From positions 1 to 41,364 of the forward strand of contig JAUNSJ010000034.1 in assembly GCA_030539295.1 (NCBI GenBank): a stretch of 41,364 bases of DNA, given 5' to 3'. Source of the stretch: Planctomycetia bacterium (GTDB lineage: Bacteria; Planctomycetota; Planctomycetia; Pirellulales; Thermoguttaceae). Below, piece by piece: positions 26,708 to 36,028 of this stretch. A program made the position numbers and the translations under genes. The notes under the pieces are model-generated. The model was not told the origin of the DNA. It did not search any database and saw only the letters and a program-made list of their open reading frames with translations. Each line of letters begins with the position of its first letter. Positions within the stretch are counted from its first letter, which is position 1.

Positions 26708-27790
26708 ATGAAAATCGTTAAAGATTTATTGCGAAGTGTAATTCTTTCCTGTCTCGTTTGGGTGGTCTGGTCTTGCCTGGCGTGGGGGCAGGGAACTGTG
26801 ATTTCGCCGGAACTGATGAAAGAAATTACAGAAGGACATGCCCGACTGAAAGAATACACACAGACTGTATCGGGAAAAATCGTTCGGGAAACTATATCAG
26901 CTGACGATGAGCAGACGGTTCTCAGTTCAACCCGTTTGAATTTCTACTGCCAGCCGGATTCCGCGCGTTTGGAATATTTTTTCCCGCGAGAGGAGACGAG
27001 TATTCTTTCCGGGTATGTACAAGATGACCCAACAGTGGTCTATTTGCGTACAAAAGAATATGATTATGAGTACAACGCCCTTTCTACGGGGGCGAACCAT
27101 TCTGCTACGCTGTTCAAAAAAAAGAAACCGGCACAAATGGTGGAGGCGATAATAAATCAGCTTCAAGGGGATCTTGCCACGCTGCACCGACTGCCAGGTT
27201 TTGAGGTTTTCAATCTTTTGCAAAACAAAATCGGGAATGTGGAACACGTTGCTTGCAACGGTGTGGAGAATGCTCTTTCCATTTCAGGCGAAAAGGAAAT
27301 CTCTTCGTCTGGTGCGGAATCCAACTGGAAAATCATTCTCGACCCGCAAAAAGACTATGCTCTTATTTATTATGAATATTATGCAATTGATAAAAAGAAA
27401 GGCATGGATATATTCAGTTGTACGAACATCTCTTTGCAGACGACGGAAAGAGGTGAAATTTTCCCGCGTGAAATCATAAAGGATGGAACGATTCAAGGGG
27501 AAAAACAAACCACGGAGCGAATTCGCCTGGAGGTTGTGTCGACTGACAAACAGGATGAAAAGCTGTTCGAAGAAGAGAGTTTTAAAGAACTGGGTCTGGA
27601 ATACACAATTGTTGAAAGTGACCAGAATGAACGTTCCGGTTCAGGACACGTTACTAATGCTGGTTCATCTAAAAGTGAGGTGGCGGACTATCATTTGAGT
27701 AAGACTGTATTGTTCCCGGCAGGACTAATTGTTGTTCTCTTGTTTATACTTCTGTGGATAAGGCAACGAGTTCTGGCTTGTCGTAAATGA
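26708..27790 (+). CDS. Secreted, C-terminally anchored protein of unknown function, tandem paralogue 3
   Basis: A 360-residue paralogue. It has a signal peptide (VILSCLVWVVWSCLAWGQ) and the same helix-plus-strand core, with an insertion at about 100-150 and a C-terminal extension. The extension ends with a transmembrane helix (VLFPAGLIVVLLFILLWI) and a short basic tail (RQRVLACRK), so this copy is membrane-anchored with its body outside the cytoplasm. Paralogues 1 and 2 are free. The start follows CCAGGAGC. It could be the membrane partner of the two soluble copies, but this is inference. Confidence 0.75.
   Translation: MKIVKDLLRSVILSCLVWVVWSCLAWGQGTVISPELMKEITEGHARLKEYTQTVSGKIVRETISADDEQTVLSSTRLNFYCQPDSARLEYFFPREETSILSGYVQDDPTVVYLRTKEYDYEYNALSTGANHSATLFKKKKPAQMVEAIINQLQGDLATLHRLPGFEVFNLLQNKIGNVEHVACNGVENALSISGEKEISSSGAESNWKIILDPQKDYALIYYEYYAIDKKKGMDIFSCTNISLQTTERGEIFPREIIKDGTIQGEKQTTERIRLEVVSTDKQDEKLFEEESFKELGLEYTIVESDQNERSGSGHVTNAGSSKSEVADYHLSKTVLFPAGLIVVLLFILLWIRQRVLACRK
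26741..26994 (+). repeat. 254-nt direct repeat, copy 2 (paralogue 3)
   Basis: Partner of 25038-25291. The six differences cluster as GGCGGCC/GGTGGTC, one G/A, one C/T and CACAC/CGCGC. Confidence 0.85.
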
Positions 27791-27806
27791 TGTTGGCGTG
27801 TTTCTG

Positions 27807-28409
27807 TCAGTATTCAAACGGATTATGAACGTCGATAGGTCCTTCCGGGAGAGGGATATCGGCGAGTACACGATACATGGGGCAGTTGGAGCGCATGGCG
27901 ATGGGCAGGGCCCGGTCGCGCCACATAATCATGGAGTCGTCGGGGAGTGACCAGCCGAGATCTTGGTAGAAATGGACGAGGGGTTCGCGACAGAAGAGAA
28001 TGGCAAACGGATAGCCGCGTGCAATGGAGGCGTCGAGCGATTTTTGTAAAATTTTGTGTGACAGGCCCGTCTTGCGTACCGCAGGTGCGACGGAAACACC
28101 TTGAAAACTGGCGACCAGATAGCGCCAATTCCAGCAGGAGGAAATGGTACGTTCGACAACGCCGACGTGGCCCAGAATCTCATCGCCACGTCGTGCGAGA
28201 ATCGAGAAGACAGGCGCCGCTTCATGCCATGCCCGGCGCTGCGCGAATATGCTGGACCATTCGGGAAAAATCGTCGACAGGTATTCCCGCAATTGGCGGT
28301 CAAGAGTCGCGTCGATCTGCGACTCCAGGAGCACATCAACTTCTATGCCTGTCAGCGGGTCCGGGTCCAGCTCCTGCCGGTTGTTGTTAATTTGCATGTC
28401 CATCGTCAT
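27807..28409 (-). CDS. GNAT-family N-acyltransferase
   Basis: A 200-residue protein with the GNAT acyl-CoA-dependent transferase pattern: a central strand (GHVGVVERTI), then FQGVSVAPAVRKTGLSHKIL as the motif A acyl-CoA loop, and FYQDLGWSLP as the motif B/C region. It vaguely resembles NodA-like members; the acceptor is unknown. The ATG at 28407-28409 follows GAGGAG at 7 nt and lies inside the end of xseA (23-nt overlap), so it is translationally coupled. An open frame reaching 28568 only reads through xseA. Confidence 0.72.
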   Translation of the reverse strand: MTMDMQINNNRQELDPDPLTGIEVDVLLESQIDATLDRQLREYLSTIFPEWSSIFAQRRAWHEAAPVFSILARRGDEILGHVGVVERTISSCWNWRYLVASFQGVSVAPAVRKTGLSHKILQKSLDASIARGYPFAILFCREPLVHFYQDLGWSLPDDSMIMWRDRALPIAMRSNCPMYRVLADIPLPEGPIDVHNPFEY

Positions 28410-29691
28410 TGTGGTTCTCCTCAATAGTGCTCGGGAGTAATTCAGACCAGTCGTTCTCCCGGACAGCATTAACATGTGTAACAACACTGGTAATTTCGCC
28501 GTGTGCCAGACGTGTGCGCAGGGTTTGACCGGGCTTAACCTGTTCCGTCCGGCAGACAACGGCGCCATTTTCCGTTTGCGTTAGGGAGTATCCGCGAGCG
28601 AGAACGCCGAGCGGCGAAAGGGCCTGTAATTGACCGGCATAACGGCCCAGCTCGTGCATGGCAATGGCAACTCGCATATCCATCGCGATAGTCAGATGCT
28701 GCTCTGTTGCTGTTAGCAGAGCAAAGCGCGAGTCAATCAGGCGTATTTCCGGCTTGGTAAACAGCACGCTGTTCTCAAGACGACGAACGGAATCGTCCAG
28801 GAGCGAGAAGCGTCGGTCGAGCCCCTGTTCCAGTCGCTGCTGCAGGAGGTCAAGTTGTTCCGCGAGCAAGGTATCGTCAGGAGCAATGCGGTCGGCAGCT
28901 TCCGTGGGCGTTCGCGCCGGTAAGTCAGCGGCCAGGTCGCATAGCGAGGTATCAATTTCATGTCCGATTCCAGTAACGACCGGGAGGCGGGAAGCCGCGA
29001 CAGCGCGCACGGCCACTTCTTCGTTAAAGGCCCAAAGGTCTTCCATACTGCCGCCGCCGCGAATCAGGGCAAGGACGCTTTCCTGGTCACTGCCCCAAAG
29101 TCGATTGGCCTGTTCTATTGCGGATGCGATTTCCTGCGCGGCTGTCTCGCCCTGTACAGACGAAGGAACGAGGATGACTTCGACTCGGTTGGTATGCTTG
29201 CGTAAGATGTTCAAAAAGTCGCGAAACGCGGCTCCGGTCGCGCTGGTTACGACAATAACGCGACGTATGCATTTCGGGAGCGGTTTCTTTCGGGCCGGGT
29301 CGAAAAGTCCCGCTTGCGAAAGTTTTTCATGCAACTGTCGAAAGGCCAATTCCAAGGCTCCGATTCCGGCAGGCTCCAGCTTCGTTACGATAAACTGATA
29401 TTTGCCGTGTGGGGCGTATACTTCAATGTGACCGCGACAAATAACGGCCAGGCCATTTTTTAGCTCAAATCGCGAACGCGCCATTTGTCCACGCCAGATT
29501 ACAGACGAAAGTTGAGCTCCTTCATCTTTCAGGGTGAAAAAATGATGACCCGATTTCGGATTGGAATAATTCGAAATTTCTCCGGCGACAATAACGTCGG
29601 AGAAGACCGATTCCATGTGCCCTTTGATGAGGTAAGTAAGGTCGCTCACCGAAAAGACGGGGATTTCCGCTTTGGCGTTCGCGCGACTCAT
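28387..29691 (-). CDS. xseA: Exodeoxyribonuclease VII large subunit
   Basis: A 434-residue protein that forms the catalytic subunit of the single-strand-specific exonuclease VII. The N-terminal OB domain begins FSVSDLTYLIKGHMESVFSDV and contains EISNYSNPKSGHHFFTLKD. The catalytic domain has RRVIVVTSATGAAFRDFLNIL, the nucleotide-like fold and LIRGGGSMEDLWAFNEE, then PVVTGIGHEIDTSLCDLAADLPA. A coiled-coil follows, then the short C-terminal segment SPLGVLARGYSLTQ. Length matches. The start overlaps the M50 protease stop by 4 nt (ATGA) and follows AAGGGAG. No xseB is visible in the window. Confidence 0.97.
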   Translation of the reverse strand: MSRANAKAEIPVFSVSDLTYLIKGHMESVFSDVIVAGEISNYSNPKSGHHFFTLKDEGAQLSSVIWRGQMARSRFELKNGLAVICRGHIEVYAPHGKYQFIVTKLEPAGIGALELAFRQLHEKLSQAGLFDPARKKPLPKCIRRVIVVTSATGAAFRDFLNILRKHTNRVEVILVPSSVQGETAAQEIASAIEQANRLWGSDQESVLALIRGGGSMEDLWAFNEEVAVRAVAASRLPVVTGIGHEIDTSLCDLAADLPARTPTEAADRIAPDDTLLAEQLDLLQQRLEQGLDRRFSLLDDSVRRLENSVLFTKPEIRLIDSRFALLTATEQHLTIAMDMRVAIAMHELGRYAGQLQALSPLGVLARGYSLTQTENGAVVCRTEQVKPGQTLRTRLAHGEITSVVTHVNAVRENDWSELLPSTIEENHNDDGHAN

Positions 29692-30671
29692 AGCTGCGGC
29701 TCCCTTAGGAAAGAGTTCGTCGCGACGTTGTGCGTGAGAGAGTCCGTAGCAATACCGCCCGGGTCGCGTAGAGAATAACTCCGATAGACCGGTTTCGGTG
29801 CCTCCTGCGGAAGCTCCATTTCAATAATCGGCGTTGGCGTAAAGCCAATGAGTATGAACGCCAGTGTCGACCACCCGAGAAGTTTTCGGGCACGTCCCAA
29901 ATCTGGCGAATCGTCGCAGGTCGGCGGATGCTCCACGCCAAAGATCGCGACCAGAACGAGAAGGAGCGACCATTGCCACTGCGCAAATAGAATGACCACA
30001 AGGCCAATTGTGCCAAAGAGCGCAAGCGAAAAATAACCCGCCTTCTTTTTGAGCAGGGCATAGAATACATGACCGCCGTCCAGTTGACTCAAGGGAATCA
30101 GGTTCAAACTCGTTAAAAACAGGCCGGTCCACGCCGCCATACCAATCGGGTGCAGGACCAAATCCATTCCCGGAAGACTCCGGTCAAAGAACAAAGACGA
30201 AACCCAATAGAAGAGAAGTGGTTCCCCGAAGAGTATGCCTCCCTGTTCCATAACAAGAGGTTCGAGCGACGAGAGCGAAATTCCCAGAACCAAAAAAATT
30301 AACGTTGGAACCAGCCCGGCAAGCGGACCGGATATCCCGATGTCGTATAATGCCTTTATGTTCGGAATACTGGCGTCCATGCGGATGATGGCGCCCATCG
30401 TACCAAAAGGGGGGAGCGGTAGCGGAATGAATAGCGGCAGCGATGCGGGCACCCGATAGCGGCGCGTTTGTATATAGTGGCCCAACTCGTGACACGTTAA
30501 GATGGTCATGAGAGGTATGGAGAAAAAAAGGCCACTCGCCCATGTCCCATTTCCATAGGCGATCATCCCGACCCACGTCGTTGAGAGCCAAGTAATCAAG
30601 TAGAATAAAAGCGGACGTGTCCATCGGGTGGGCCGCGTATGCCGGCCAGAGCCGGGGAAGTCATTGGCCAT
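29688..30671 (-). CDS. M50 (site-2) family membrane zinc metalloprotease
   Basis: A 327-residue polytopic membrane protein with intramembrane protease features. HELGH (HExxH with catalytic Glu) is at about 61-65 in a transmembrane segment (LTCHELGHYIQT). The third zinc ligand is the Asp in SQLDGGHVFYAL, preceded by LNLIPL. GISGPLAGLVP is also typical. The ATG at 30669-30671 follows GAGGAG at 5 nt; a GTG two codons upstream is less likely. It is preceded by a small membrane-protein gene (9-nt gap) and overlaps xseA. Regulated intramembrane proteolysis is possible, but no anti-sigma substrate is in the window. Confidence 0.88.
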   Translation of the reverse strand: MANDFPGSGRHTRPTRWTRPLLFYLITWLSTTWVGMIAYGNGTWASGLFFSIPLMTILTCHELGHYIQTRRYRVPASLPLFIPLPLPPFGTMGAIIRMDASIPNIKALYDIGISGPLAGLVPTLIFLVLGISLSSLEPLVMEQGGILFGEPLLFYWVSSLFFDRSLPGMDLVLHPIGMAAWTGLFLTSLNLIPLSQLDGGHVFYALLKKKAGYFSLALFGTIGLVVILFAQWQWSLLLVLVAIFGVEHPPTCDDSPDLGRARKLLGWSTLAFILIGFTPTPIIEMELPQEAPKPVYRSYSLRDPGGIATDSLTHNVATNSFLREPQL

Positions 30672-30680
30672 GGCCACTCC

Positions 30681-30914
30681 TCAATCTTCCGGAGAAACGA
30701 TCGGTAAATTTTTAACGTCTATCGTTTCTCGATTATAAGCAAGAGCCTTACGTCGTTCGCGGCGTCGATTCTCTCGCTGACGCATAATAGCGCGAGCCTG
30801 GGCACAAGCGCACTTCCGTTCCTTGCGCCCGAACAGCCGGCCGAGCACAAGTGAAAGGCCGAACAGAGCGAACATAACCGCCGCCAAAGCAACGGTAACC
30901 AGCAACGAAGTCAT
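30681..30914 (-). CDS. Small single-pass membrane protein, unknown function
   Basis: A 77-residue protein with one transmembrane segment (LLVTVALAAVMFALFGLSLV) followed by a strongly basic tail (GRKERKCACAQARAIMRQRE) with a CxC pair. It superficially recalls small NqrM-type proteins, but their conserved Gly/Cys pattern is not present. It lies 9 nt upstream of the M50 protease and 44 nt downstream of galK, so it is probably in the same operon. Function unknown. Confidence 0.6.
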   Translation of the reverse strand: MTSLLVTVALAAVMFALFGLSLVLGRLFGRKERKCACAQARAIMRQRENRRRERRKALAYNRETIDVKNLPIVSPED

Positions 30915-30958
30915 ATCCTATTGTGTCCTTTCCGCGATTCGGGCATCGATTCGAGGGG

Positions 30959-32146
30959 TCAGGGAAGTCGAAGAACGCCAGCCCCGTCAGCAGCCCGAGT
31001 TGCAAAAGCGGTGGCCTCAATTCCGGTACGCTCTTTGTAGTCGCGCGTCATCTTAGATATAACATCATCGAGCGCTTCGAGCCGAACCAGGGAAACCGTA
31101 CAGCCACCGAAACCGCCTCCGGTCATGCGCGAACCGAGAACGCCGCCATCAAGCCCAATCGACTGGGCAATGTCTACCAGGGCGTCTATTTCGGGGCAGC
31201 TGATTTCGAAGTCGTTTTTCATTGACTCATGACTGGCGTACATGAGTTGACCCGCGGTCGTCCAGTCGGAATTAACCAGCGCATCAGCGGTCCGTTGTGT
31301 TCGCGTATCTTCTTCAACCACATGCCGGGCACGACGGTAGAGTAAATCACTCCCACCCGCCAGAAGTACATCGCGGCTTGCCTGGAGCATGTCACTGGAG
31401 ACGTCGCGCAATTTGGCAACGCCCAGCAGAGCGGCCGCCTTCTCGCAACTGGCGCGACGTTCGGGATATTCACTTCCGGTCAGCTCGTGCTTAACGTTAC
31501 TGTTCGTTATAAGGACGACAATATTGGGGTCGGCCAGAGGAACGTGGCGCGTGGAATAGTCACGACAGTCAAGGAAAAGCGCATGGTCACGCCGGCCAAG
31601 TGCGGAGATGAACTGGTCCATAATACCACAAGGCATGCCGACGAAAACATGCTCCGCTTTTTGACATGCGAGCGCTTTTTTCACCGGGTCAATGGTTGTG
31701 CCACTCATAGCCTCCATGAGAGTCGCGGTTGCAACTTCAAGAGAGGCACTGCTGGACAGCCCACCACCCAAAGGCACGTTCGCGCGAATCACCGCGTCGA
31801 ACCCCGGGGCTTCCACGCCCTCTTCCAGCATGCACGCAATGGCTCCTTGAACATAAGCGGACCAGCCGTGCGAATCCTTTGGGTCGATCGGCCCGCTTAC
31901 GGCAAGTTCCGCGCTTTCGCCGAAGAGCGAGGCCCAAACCTGGCCCGTCTTACCAGATCGACGCGAGGCCGCAATCATTGTGCAGCGCTCAATCGCCAAG
32001 GGAAAGACGAAACCATCATTGTAGTCGGTGTGTTCCCCGATCAGGTTTACGCGACCGGGCGCCTGAATCAGAAACTCTGGCTCTCGCCCGTAAATCTGTT
32101 TATATTCCGATATTGTTTCGTCTTGCAACGAGTCGTAAAGTCCCAT
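30959..32146 (-). CDS. galK: Galactokinase
   Basis: A 395-residue GHMP-family kinase that phosphorylates galactose at C1 in the Leloir pathway. The galactokinase signature is PGRVNLIGEHTDYNDGFVFP near residue 30. The ATP loop is VPLGGGLSSSASLEVA, and the third GHMP motif is GSRMTGGGFGGCTVSLV. MPCGIMDQFISALG supplies the catalytic Asp. The start follows AAGGAG at 5 nt. It lies just downstream of the large protease gene (9-nt gap) on the same strand. No galT or galE is in the window. Confidence 0.96.
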   Translation of the reverse strand: MGLYDSLQDETISEYKQIYGREPEFLIQAPGRVNLIGEHTDYNDGFVFPLAIERCTMIAASRRSGKTGQVWASLFGESAELAVSGPIDPKDSHGWSAYVQGAIACMLEEGVEAPGFDAVIRANVPLGGGLSSSASLEVATATLMEAMSGTTIDPVKKALACQKAEHVFVGMPCGIMDQFISALGRRDHALFLDCRDYSTRHVPLADPNIVVLITNSNVKHELTGSEYPERRASCEKAAALLGVAKLRDVSSDMLQASRDVLLAGGSDLLYRRARHVVEEDTRTQRTADALVNSDWTTAGQLMYASHESMKNDFEISCPEIDALVDIAQSIGLDGGVLGSRMTGGGFGGCTVSLVRLEALDDVISKMTRDYKERTGIEATAFATRAADGAGVLRLP

Positions 32147-32155
32147 GTATACTCC

Positions 32156-35100
32156 TTAATTCCAAACGCTCAAATCACTACCAGTTGGCACCAGGTCCGT
32201 ATCAATGGCCCAATCGTCGCCTAAGGTAGCGAAAAGATTTTTTCTCGCCGTTGTGCTCCCGAACATGCGGTCGACGATTCCAGACGTACCGCGAGCCGTC
32301 GTTTCGGCAGCGAGCGCCGCGTAATCAATCGCTTGTGACCGGACGGAAGGAGCCGTGGGCACGGACGCGCTCGCCACTGGCAAGACAACTGTATCTGTAT
32401 CTGTCGACTCGGTTGGCAGTGCGAGCGTTGCTACCGCTGTGTCCGCGGACGGGGCTGAAGGAGACGCCACTACCGCAACAGAGGCCGCTATCGGCAGTGC
32501 CGCGTCAATGAGAGGAGGAGCGGGAATTACTATTTTCCATTCTTTCAGACTCAAGTCAGATATCTCGACGCCGTCGGTCGTGTACAATTTCCAGGTGACT
32601 TTATAACCGTCTGCCGGACTATTGTATTTATAATAATGAGTAAAGTACATTTCATTGGAGTTGGCACGGACCGTTGTCGGAACCGTATTATCGCCCCAGT
32701 TAATAACCCACTTGCCAACAGGAACGGAACTGACGGCCAGCTTAAGCTTCTGGAATTTCTCTTCTATCCCGTCAAGTCTGACGCTTTCGGCCTTTACATA
32801 AGCTCGATCTGTGATCTGAACGCGGATCGTACGTTCTTCACTTACAAGTCCGTACTCATTTTCAACCGAAACTTTAATATCGGAGTAATACGTTCCTCCC
32901 TCAACTTTAACGTCTGCGGGAAACAGCTCACTTCCTTTGAAGGAAATGGAGGCTCCGGTCTTCTCATGTGAGTTGCCTTCGCTGTCGAGATACTTCCACG
33001 TATACGTCAAGGGGGAATCCAAGGCGTCCTGGCCCTTGGCCGACAGCTGAACCGTGCCGGATTTCTCCATTGAGACAACCGTCTGGAGGGGAGTCACAAC
33101 CGGTTGATAGCAGTAGAGGGTGATTTCCGTCGCTGTCGAAGAGGTTGCGCCCTCGACAAAGATGGTGTAGGTTCCCTCGCCCAACTTGGCTTTTGTTACG
33201 AGCTTGTTGTCGACGATCTCAAATTTATCGTTATTTCCCTTGCCGTCCACCAAGGTCTTGCCTTCAAGGGAATCCAGGAAGGTCCCCACTTCATCGCCCT
33301 TGGGCAAATTCGGCAAAAAGGCTGTCTTATCAAGACGAATGTCTTCGTCGGTGGGGACAACAACGGTAACCTCGGCCGAGGCAGCCTCTTTGAGTGGTTC
33401 CTCGGCCGGTACGGCCACGACGCGATAAGTGTGCTCGCTTTTGGCCGTAGCGCTGGTTGTCCAAGTCGTGTCGACAATAGTATCTGCCTTTATCTCCCAT
33501 TTCTTCGTCCCCACATTGTACTCTTCAACGCGGTAACTTTCTGCATAGGTAATTGAGGACCACGTCAGGGTTATAGAGTCCGGCTCGGTTTCGGCCTTGA
33601 CAACCGGTGCATCCAACGTTGTCCCGGTCGTAAAAGCCACCTCTGCGGAAGCGTCGGAGTTGATATAAGACCCGGTTCCCAAGGCACGAACCTTAAATGT
33701 ATAGGTTACGTCCCTCTCCCGTCCGGTGAGCATATAGAAATTATCAACGATGTCAAAGCTATTCCACACGGCGCCGCTATCTTTGATCTGCCAGGAGACT
33801 TGGTATTTCGAAGCTTTTTCAACTTCGTCCCATTCAAGTTTGACGGAAGTGGCCGTTTCAGGCGTAGCCTTAAGATTTGAAGGCGTGGCCAGCGTTACGG
33901 CCAGATTACGCGTCATGGCTGCTTTGGAAACCCATGCGGAGTCGTAAGACGCTTCTCGTGCAAGTGACTTGATACGCACAAAATAGGTCGTGCCTGGGTC
34001 CAGATTACTTAGGAGATAGGAGCCTGCGTTGGTGTAGAATGCCGTTTGTGTTACCTCTTCCGAGTAGCGGTAGTCGGTCGAATACTGAACTTCATAGCCA
34101 AAGGCGTTGAAACCGGCTTCCCAGGAAATTCGCAATGAGGTTGACGTATCCTTTTCGCCCGGCTTGACCGAGGTAACCGTAAAGTTCACCGGCTGACTCG
34201 CTTCCTTCGGCGGCTCCGCACGGAAGTTGAGAGGACCGGCAAAAGAAGACTCCCGGACCATGGCGTCGTCGGATTGCGCCTGAATTCGGAAATAGTAGTC
34301 TTTGTAGAACTCAAGCCCGGACATTGTATAGGAACAGGTCCCCGTACCAGACGCGGCAATTGTTATGGTCTCGTAATTATACGCTTTTTTCACTTCGTTG
34401 TACGCGAACGTCGGGTCCGTCGAATATTGAAGTACATAGGTATCGGCACCGGAAACGGCGTTCCAGGTAAGTTCCGCAGTGGCCTGAGCACCCGACTGTG
34501 TTACCGTAAAGTTCTGCGGCGATTCCAGCCAGACGGAGTTCGGGTTCTTCGCAATCCCAAAGAAACCTTCCAGCCAGCCGCCACCATAACCATAATCGTT
34601 GAACCGATAGCGGCCGAACAGATCCGACCACTCCAGACTAAGCAAAACACACTTGTTCGGGGCCGAGGCGCCCAGTCCGTAATCGTCGTCCGAGTCGCTG
34701 ACCAGAAGACCAGAATAATAACGCGGGTCCGTTGGGGAATAGTTCGTATTGTAGGTGTAGCCCCACAGTGTAATCGCATGACCACCATTACGCACATTGG
34801 GGTCCCAAACTTCGCCCCAGCCGAGCGATATGGTTACTCCATAATTCGACTTGAGTAAATTAGCCGTATTCCCAATCAGCGAAGCACCAGGACTGTCGTC
34901 GTAGAAGAAAATCTCACGAATCGAATTTATATCGACGTTCGGGTAAAAGCCACCCCCCTCTTTTTCCAGCTGAGCAAAGTCATCTGGCGCATCGTAATTA
35001 CCAGTTATAAACCAATCGTAACCATAATAGGAGTTGCTCCCTTCGTCCGTGAAGTGGTCGGTATAGTAGGCAAAAACCTCGTCCTCGTTAGAAAACCCTA

Positions 35101-36028
35101 TGCTCTCATTAGCCCAACCGGTGTAGAAAAGAGCATTCGAAGAGGCCGCCGCCCAGCAGAGCATACTGTCGATACCATCGCCATATTTTTCCGCGTCGTA
35201 AAACAGACCGATGTCGTAGCCGTCTGTTCGGTATACCAGCTTCTGATAGTTCAACGCGTTCGACGCGGTCAGTCCGGAAATACAGGCCCAGTTCGAACCA
35301 GACACGTTGAATTCCATGGTTATATCGCAGTTTGCAGCGTCGCCCACGCGATTGGCAAGCGTATAGCTCGTCCCGGTCAGGAACGGACTGTCACTGGCAC
35401 ACAGTTCGGTCATGTACACGACCTTATCGACTGCAAGGGTGGCCCCAGAGCCCGTCTTAACCAAATCGCTGGTCGCGAATTGATTGTCAAGAGTGGTCAA
35501 ACCGACCAGATTCATATTGCCAAGTTGCGTCAAGCCTGATTTCGCGTTAAACAGAACGGAATCCGTCGACGTAACCTGGAGAAAGGAGTCGCCCCAGCCA
35601 ACAAAGGACAGAGAACCCGCCTGAGCACCAAGTCCAATCGAGATGGTCTCGCCGTTCAAGTTGATCGCGTTGAACGAATCCGTCGTCCGCAGCACGACAA
35701 GGTCACTTTGCGAAGTCTGGGCAGCTTCATTCACCACCTTCTGCAAATCAACCGTTGCCAGCTCTGCCGCCGCGACTTCAATGATATTCGTATCGGCATA
35801 AGAACCAAAGGTCAGCTCCGGAAAGGCACTCCGTATCGTTTCGAATTCCGCCAGCGTTACCGCCAGGAGTTCTCGCGACTCCAATGGCTCCATCGCAAAT
35901 TTCCGATATTCCGACATGGCCGGTTTACGTGGGGCTCCTCCCTTTCTGTTCTCCCGATTCTTTCGTTCCTTCGACCAATCGGCAATACAATTCTCCAATA
36001 GCGCAGACCATCGAAAAATACTCGTCAT
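32156..36028 (-). CDS. Large exported IdeS-like cysteine protease with four fibronectin type III domains
   Basis: A 1290-residue protein. Residues 46-57 (MEPLESRELLAV) are the planctomycete extracellular-domain motif, indicating export. The protease part resembles the IdeS/Mac papain-like fold: the candidate nucleophile is Cys291 in DSMLCWAAASSNALF, the candidate His is H417 in GGHAITLWGYTY, and an acidic cluster SDSDDD (D445) could give the third residue. At least four fibronectin type III domains follow, starting near 504, 609, 713 and 806. A PKD/Ig-like stretch lies near 970-1080, and an Ala/Pro/Val-rich linker near 1190-1240. The start follows GGAGAG. The protease call rests on motif resemblance. 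Confidence 0.72.
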   Translation of the reverse strand: MTSIFRWSALLENCIADWSKERKNRENRKGGAPRKPAMSEYRKFAMEPLESRELLAVTLAEFETIRSAFPELTFGSYADTNIIEVAAAELATVDLQKVVNEAAQTSQSDLVVLRTTDSFNAINLNGETISIGLGAQAGSLSFVGWGDSFLQVTSTDSVLFNAKSGLTQLGNMNLVGLTTLDNQFATSDLVKTGSGATLAVDKVVYMTELCASDSPFLTGTSYTLANRVGDAANCDITMEFNVSGSNWACISGLTASNALNYQKLVYRTDGYDIGLFYDAEKYGDGIDSMLCWAAASSNALFYTGWANESIGFSNEDEVFAYYTDHFTDEGSNSYYGYDWFITGNYDAPDDFAQLEKEGGGFYPNVDINSIREIFFYDDSPGASLIGNTANLLKSNYGVTISLGWGEVWDPNVRNGGHAITLWGYTYNTNYSPTDPRYYSGLLVSDSDDDYGLGASAPNKCVLLSLEWSDLFGRYRFNDYGYGGGWLEGFFGIAKNPNSVWLESPQNFTVTQSGAQATAELTWNAVSGADTYVLQYSTDPTFAYNEVKKAYNYETITIAASGTGTCSYTMSGLEFYKDYYFRIQAQSDDAMVRESSFAGPLNFRAEPPKEASQPVNFTVTSVKPGEKDTSTSLRISWEAGFNAFGYEVQYSTDYRYSEEVTQTAFYTNAGSYLLSNLDPGTTYFVRIKSLAREASYDSAWVSKAAMTRNLAVTLATPSNLKATPETATSVKLEWDEVEKASKYQVSWQIKDSGAVWNSFDIVDNFYMLTGRERDVTYTFKVRALGTGSYINSDASAEVAFTTGTTLDAPVVKAETEPDSITLTWSSITYAESYRVEEYNVGTKKWEIKADTIVDTTWTTSATAKSEHTYRVVAVPAEEPLKEAASAEVTVVVPTDEDIRLDKTAFLPNLPKGDEVGTFLDSLEGKTLVDGKGNNDKFEIVDNKLVTKAKLGEGTYTIFVEGATSSTATEITLYCYQPVVTPLQTVVSMEKSGTVQLSAKGQDALDSPLTYTWKYLDSEGNSHEKTGASISFKGSELFPADVKVEGGTYYSDIKVSVENEYGLVSEERTIRVQITDRAYVKAESVRLDGIEEKFQKLKLAVSSVPVGKWVINWGDNTVPTTVRANSNEMYFTHYYKYNSPADGYKVTWKLYTTDGVEISDLSLKEWKIVIPAPPLIDAALPIAASVAVVASPSAPSADTAVATLALPTESTDTDTVVLPVASASVPTAPSVRSQAIDYAALAAETTARGTSGIVDRMFGSTTARKNLFATLGDDWAIDTDLVPTGSDLSVWN

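Noticed and set aside
30681..30914. NqrM-type assembly factor linked to ApbE
   Set aside because: The protein is small, single-pass and has Cys residues, but the NqrM Gly/Cys pattern is absent, and apbE is far away with no nqr genes.
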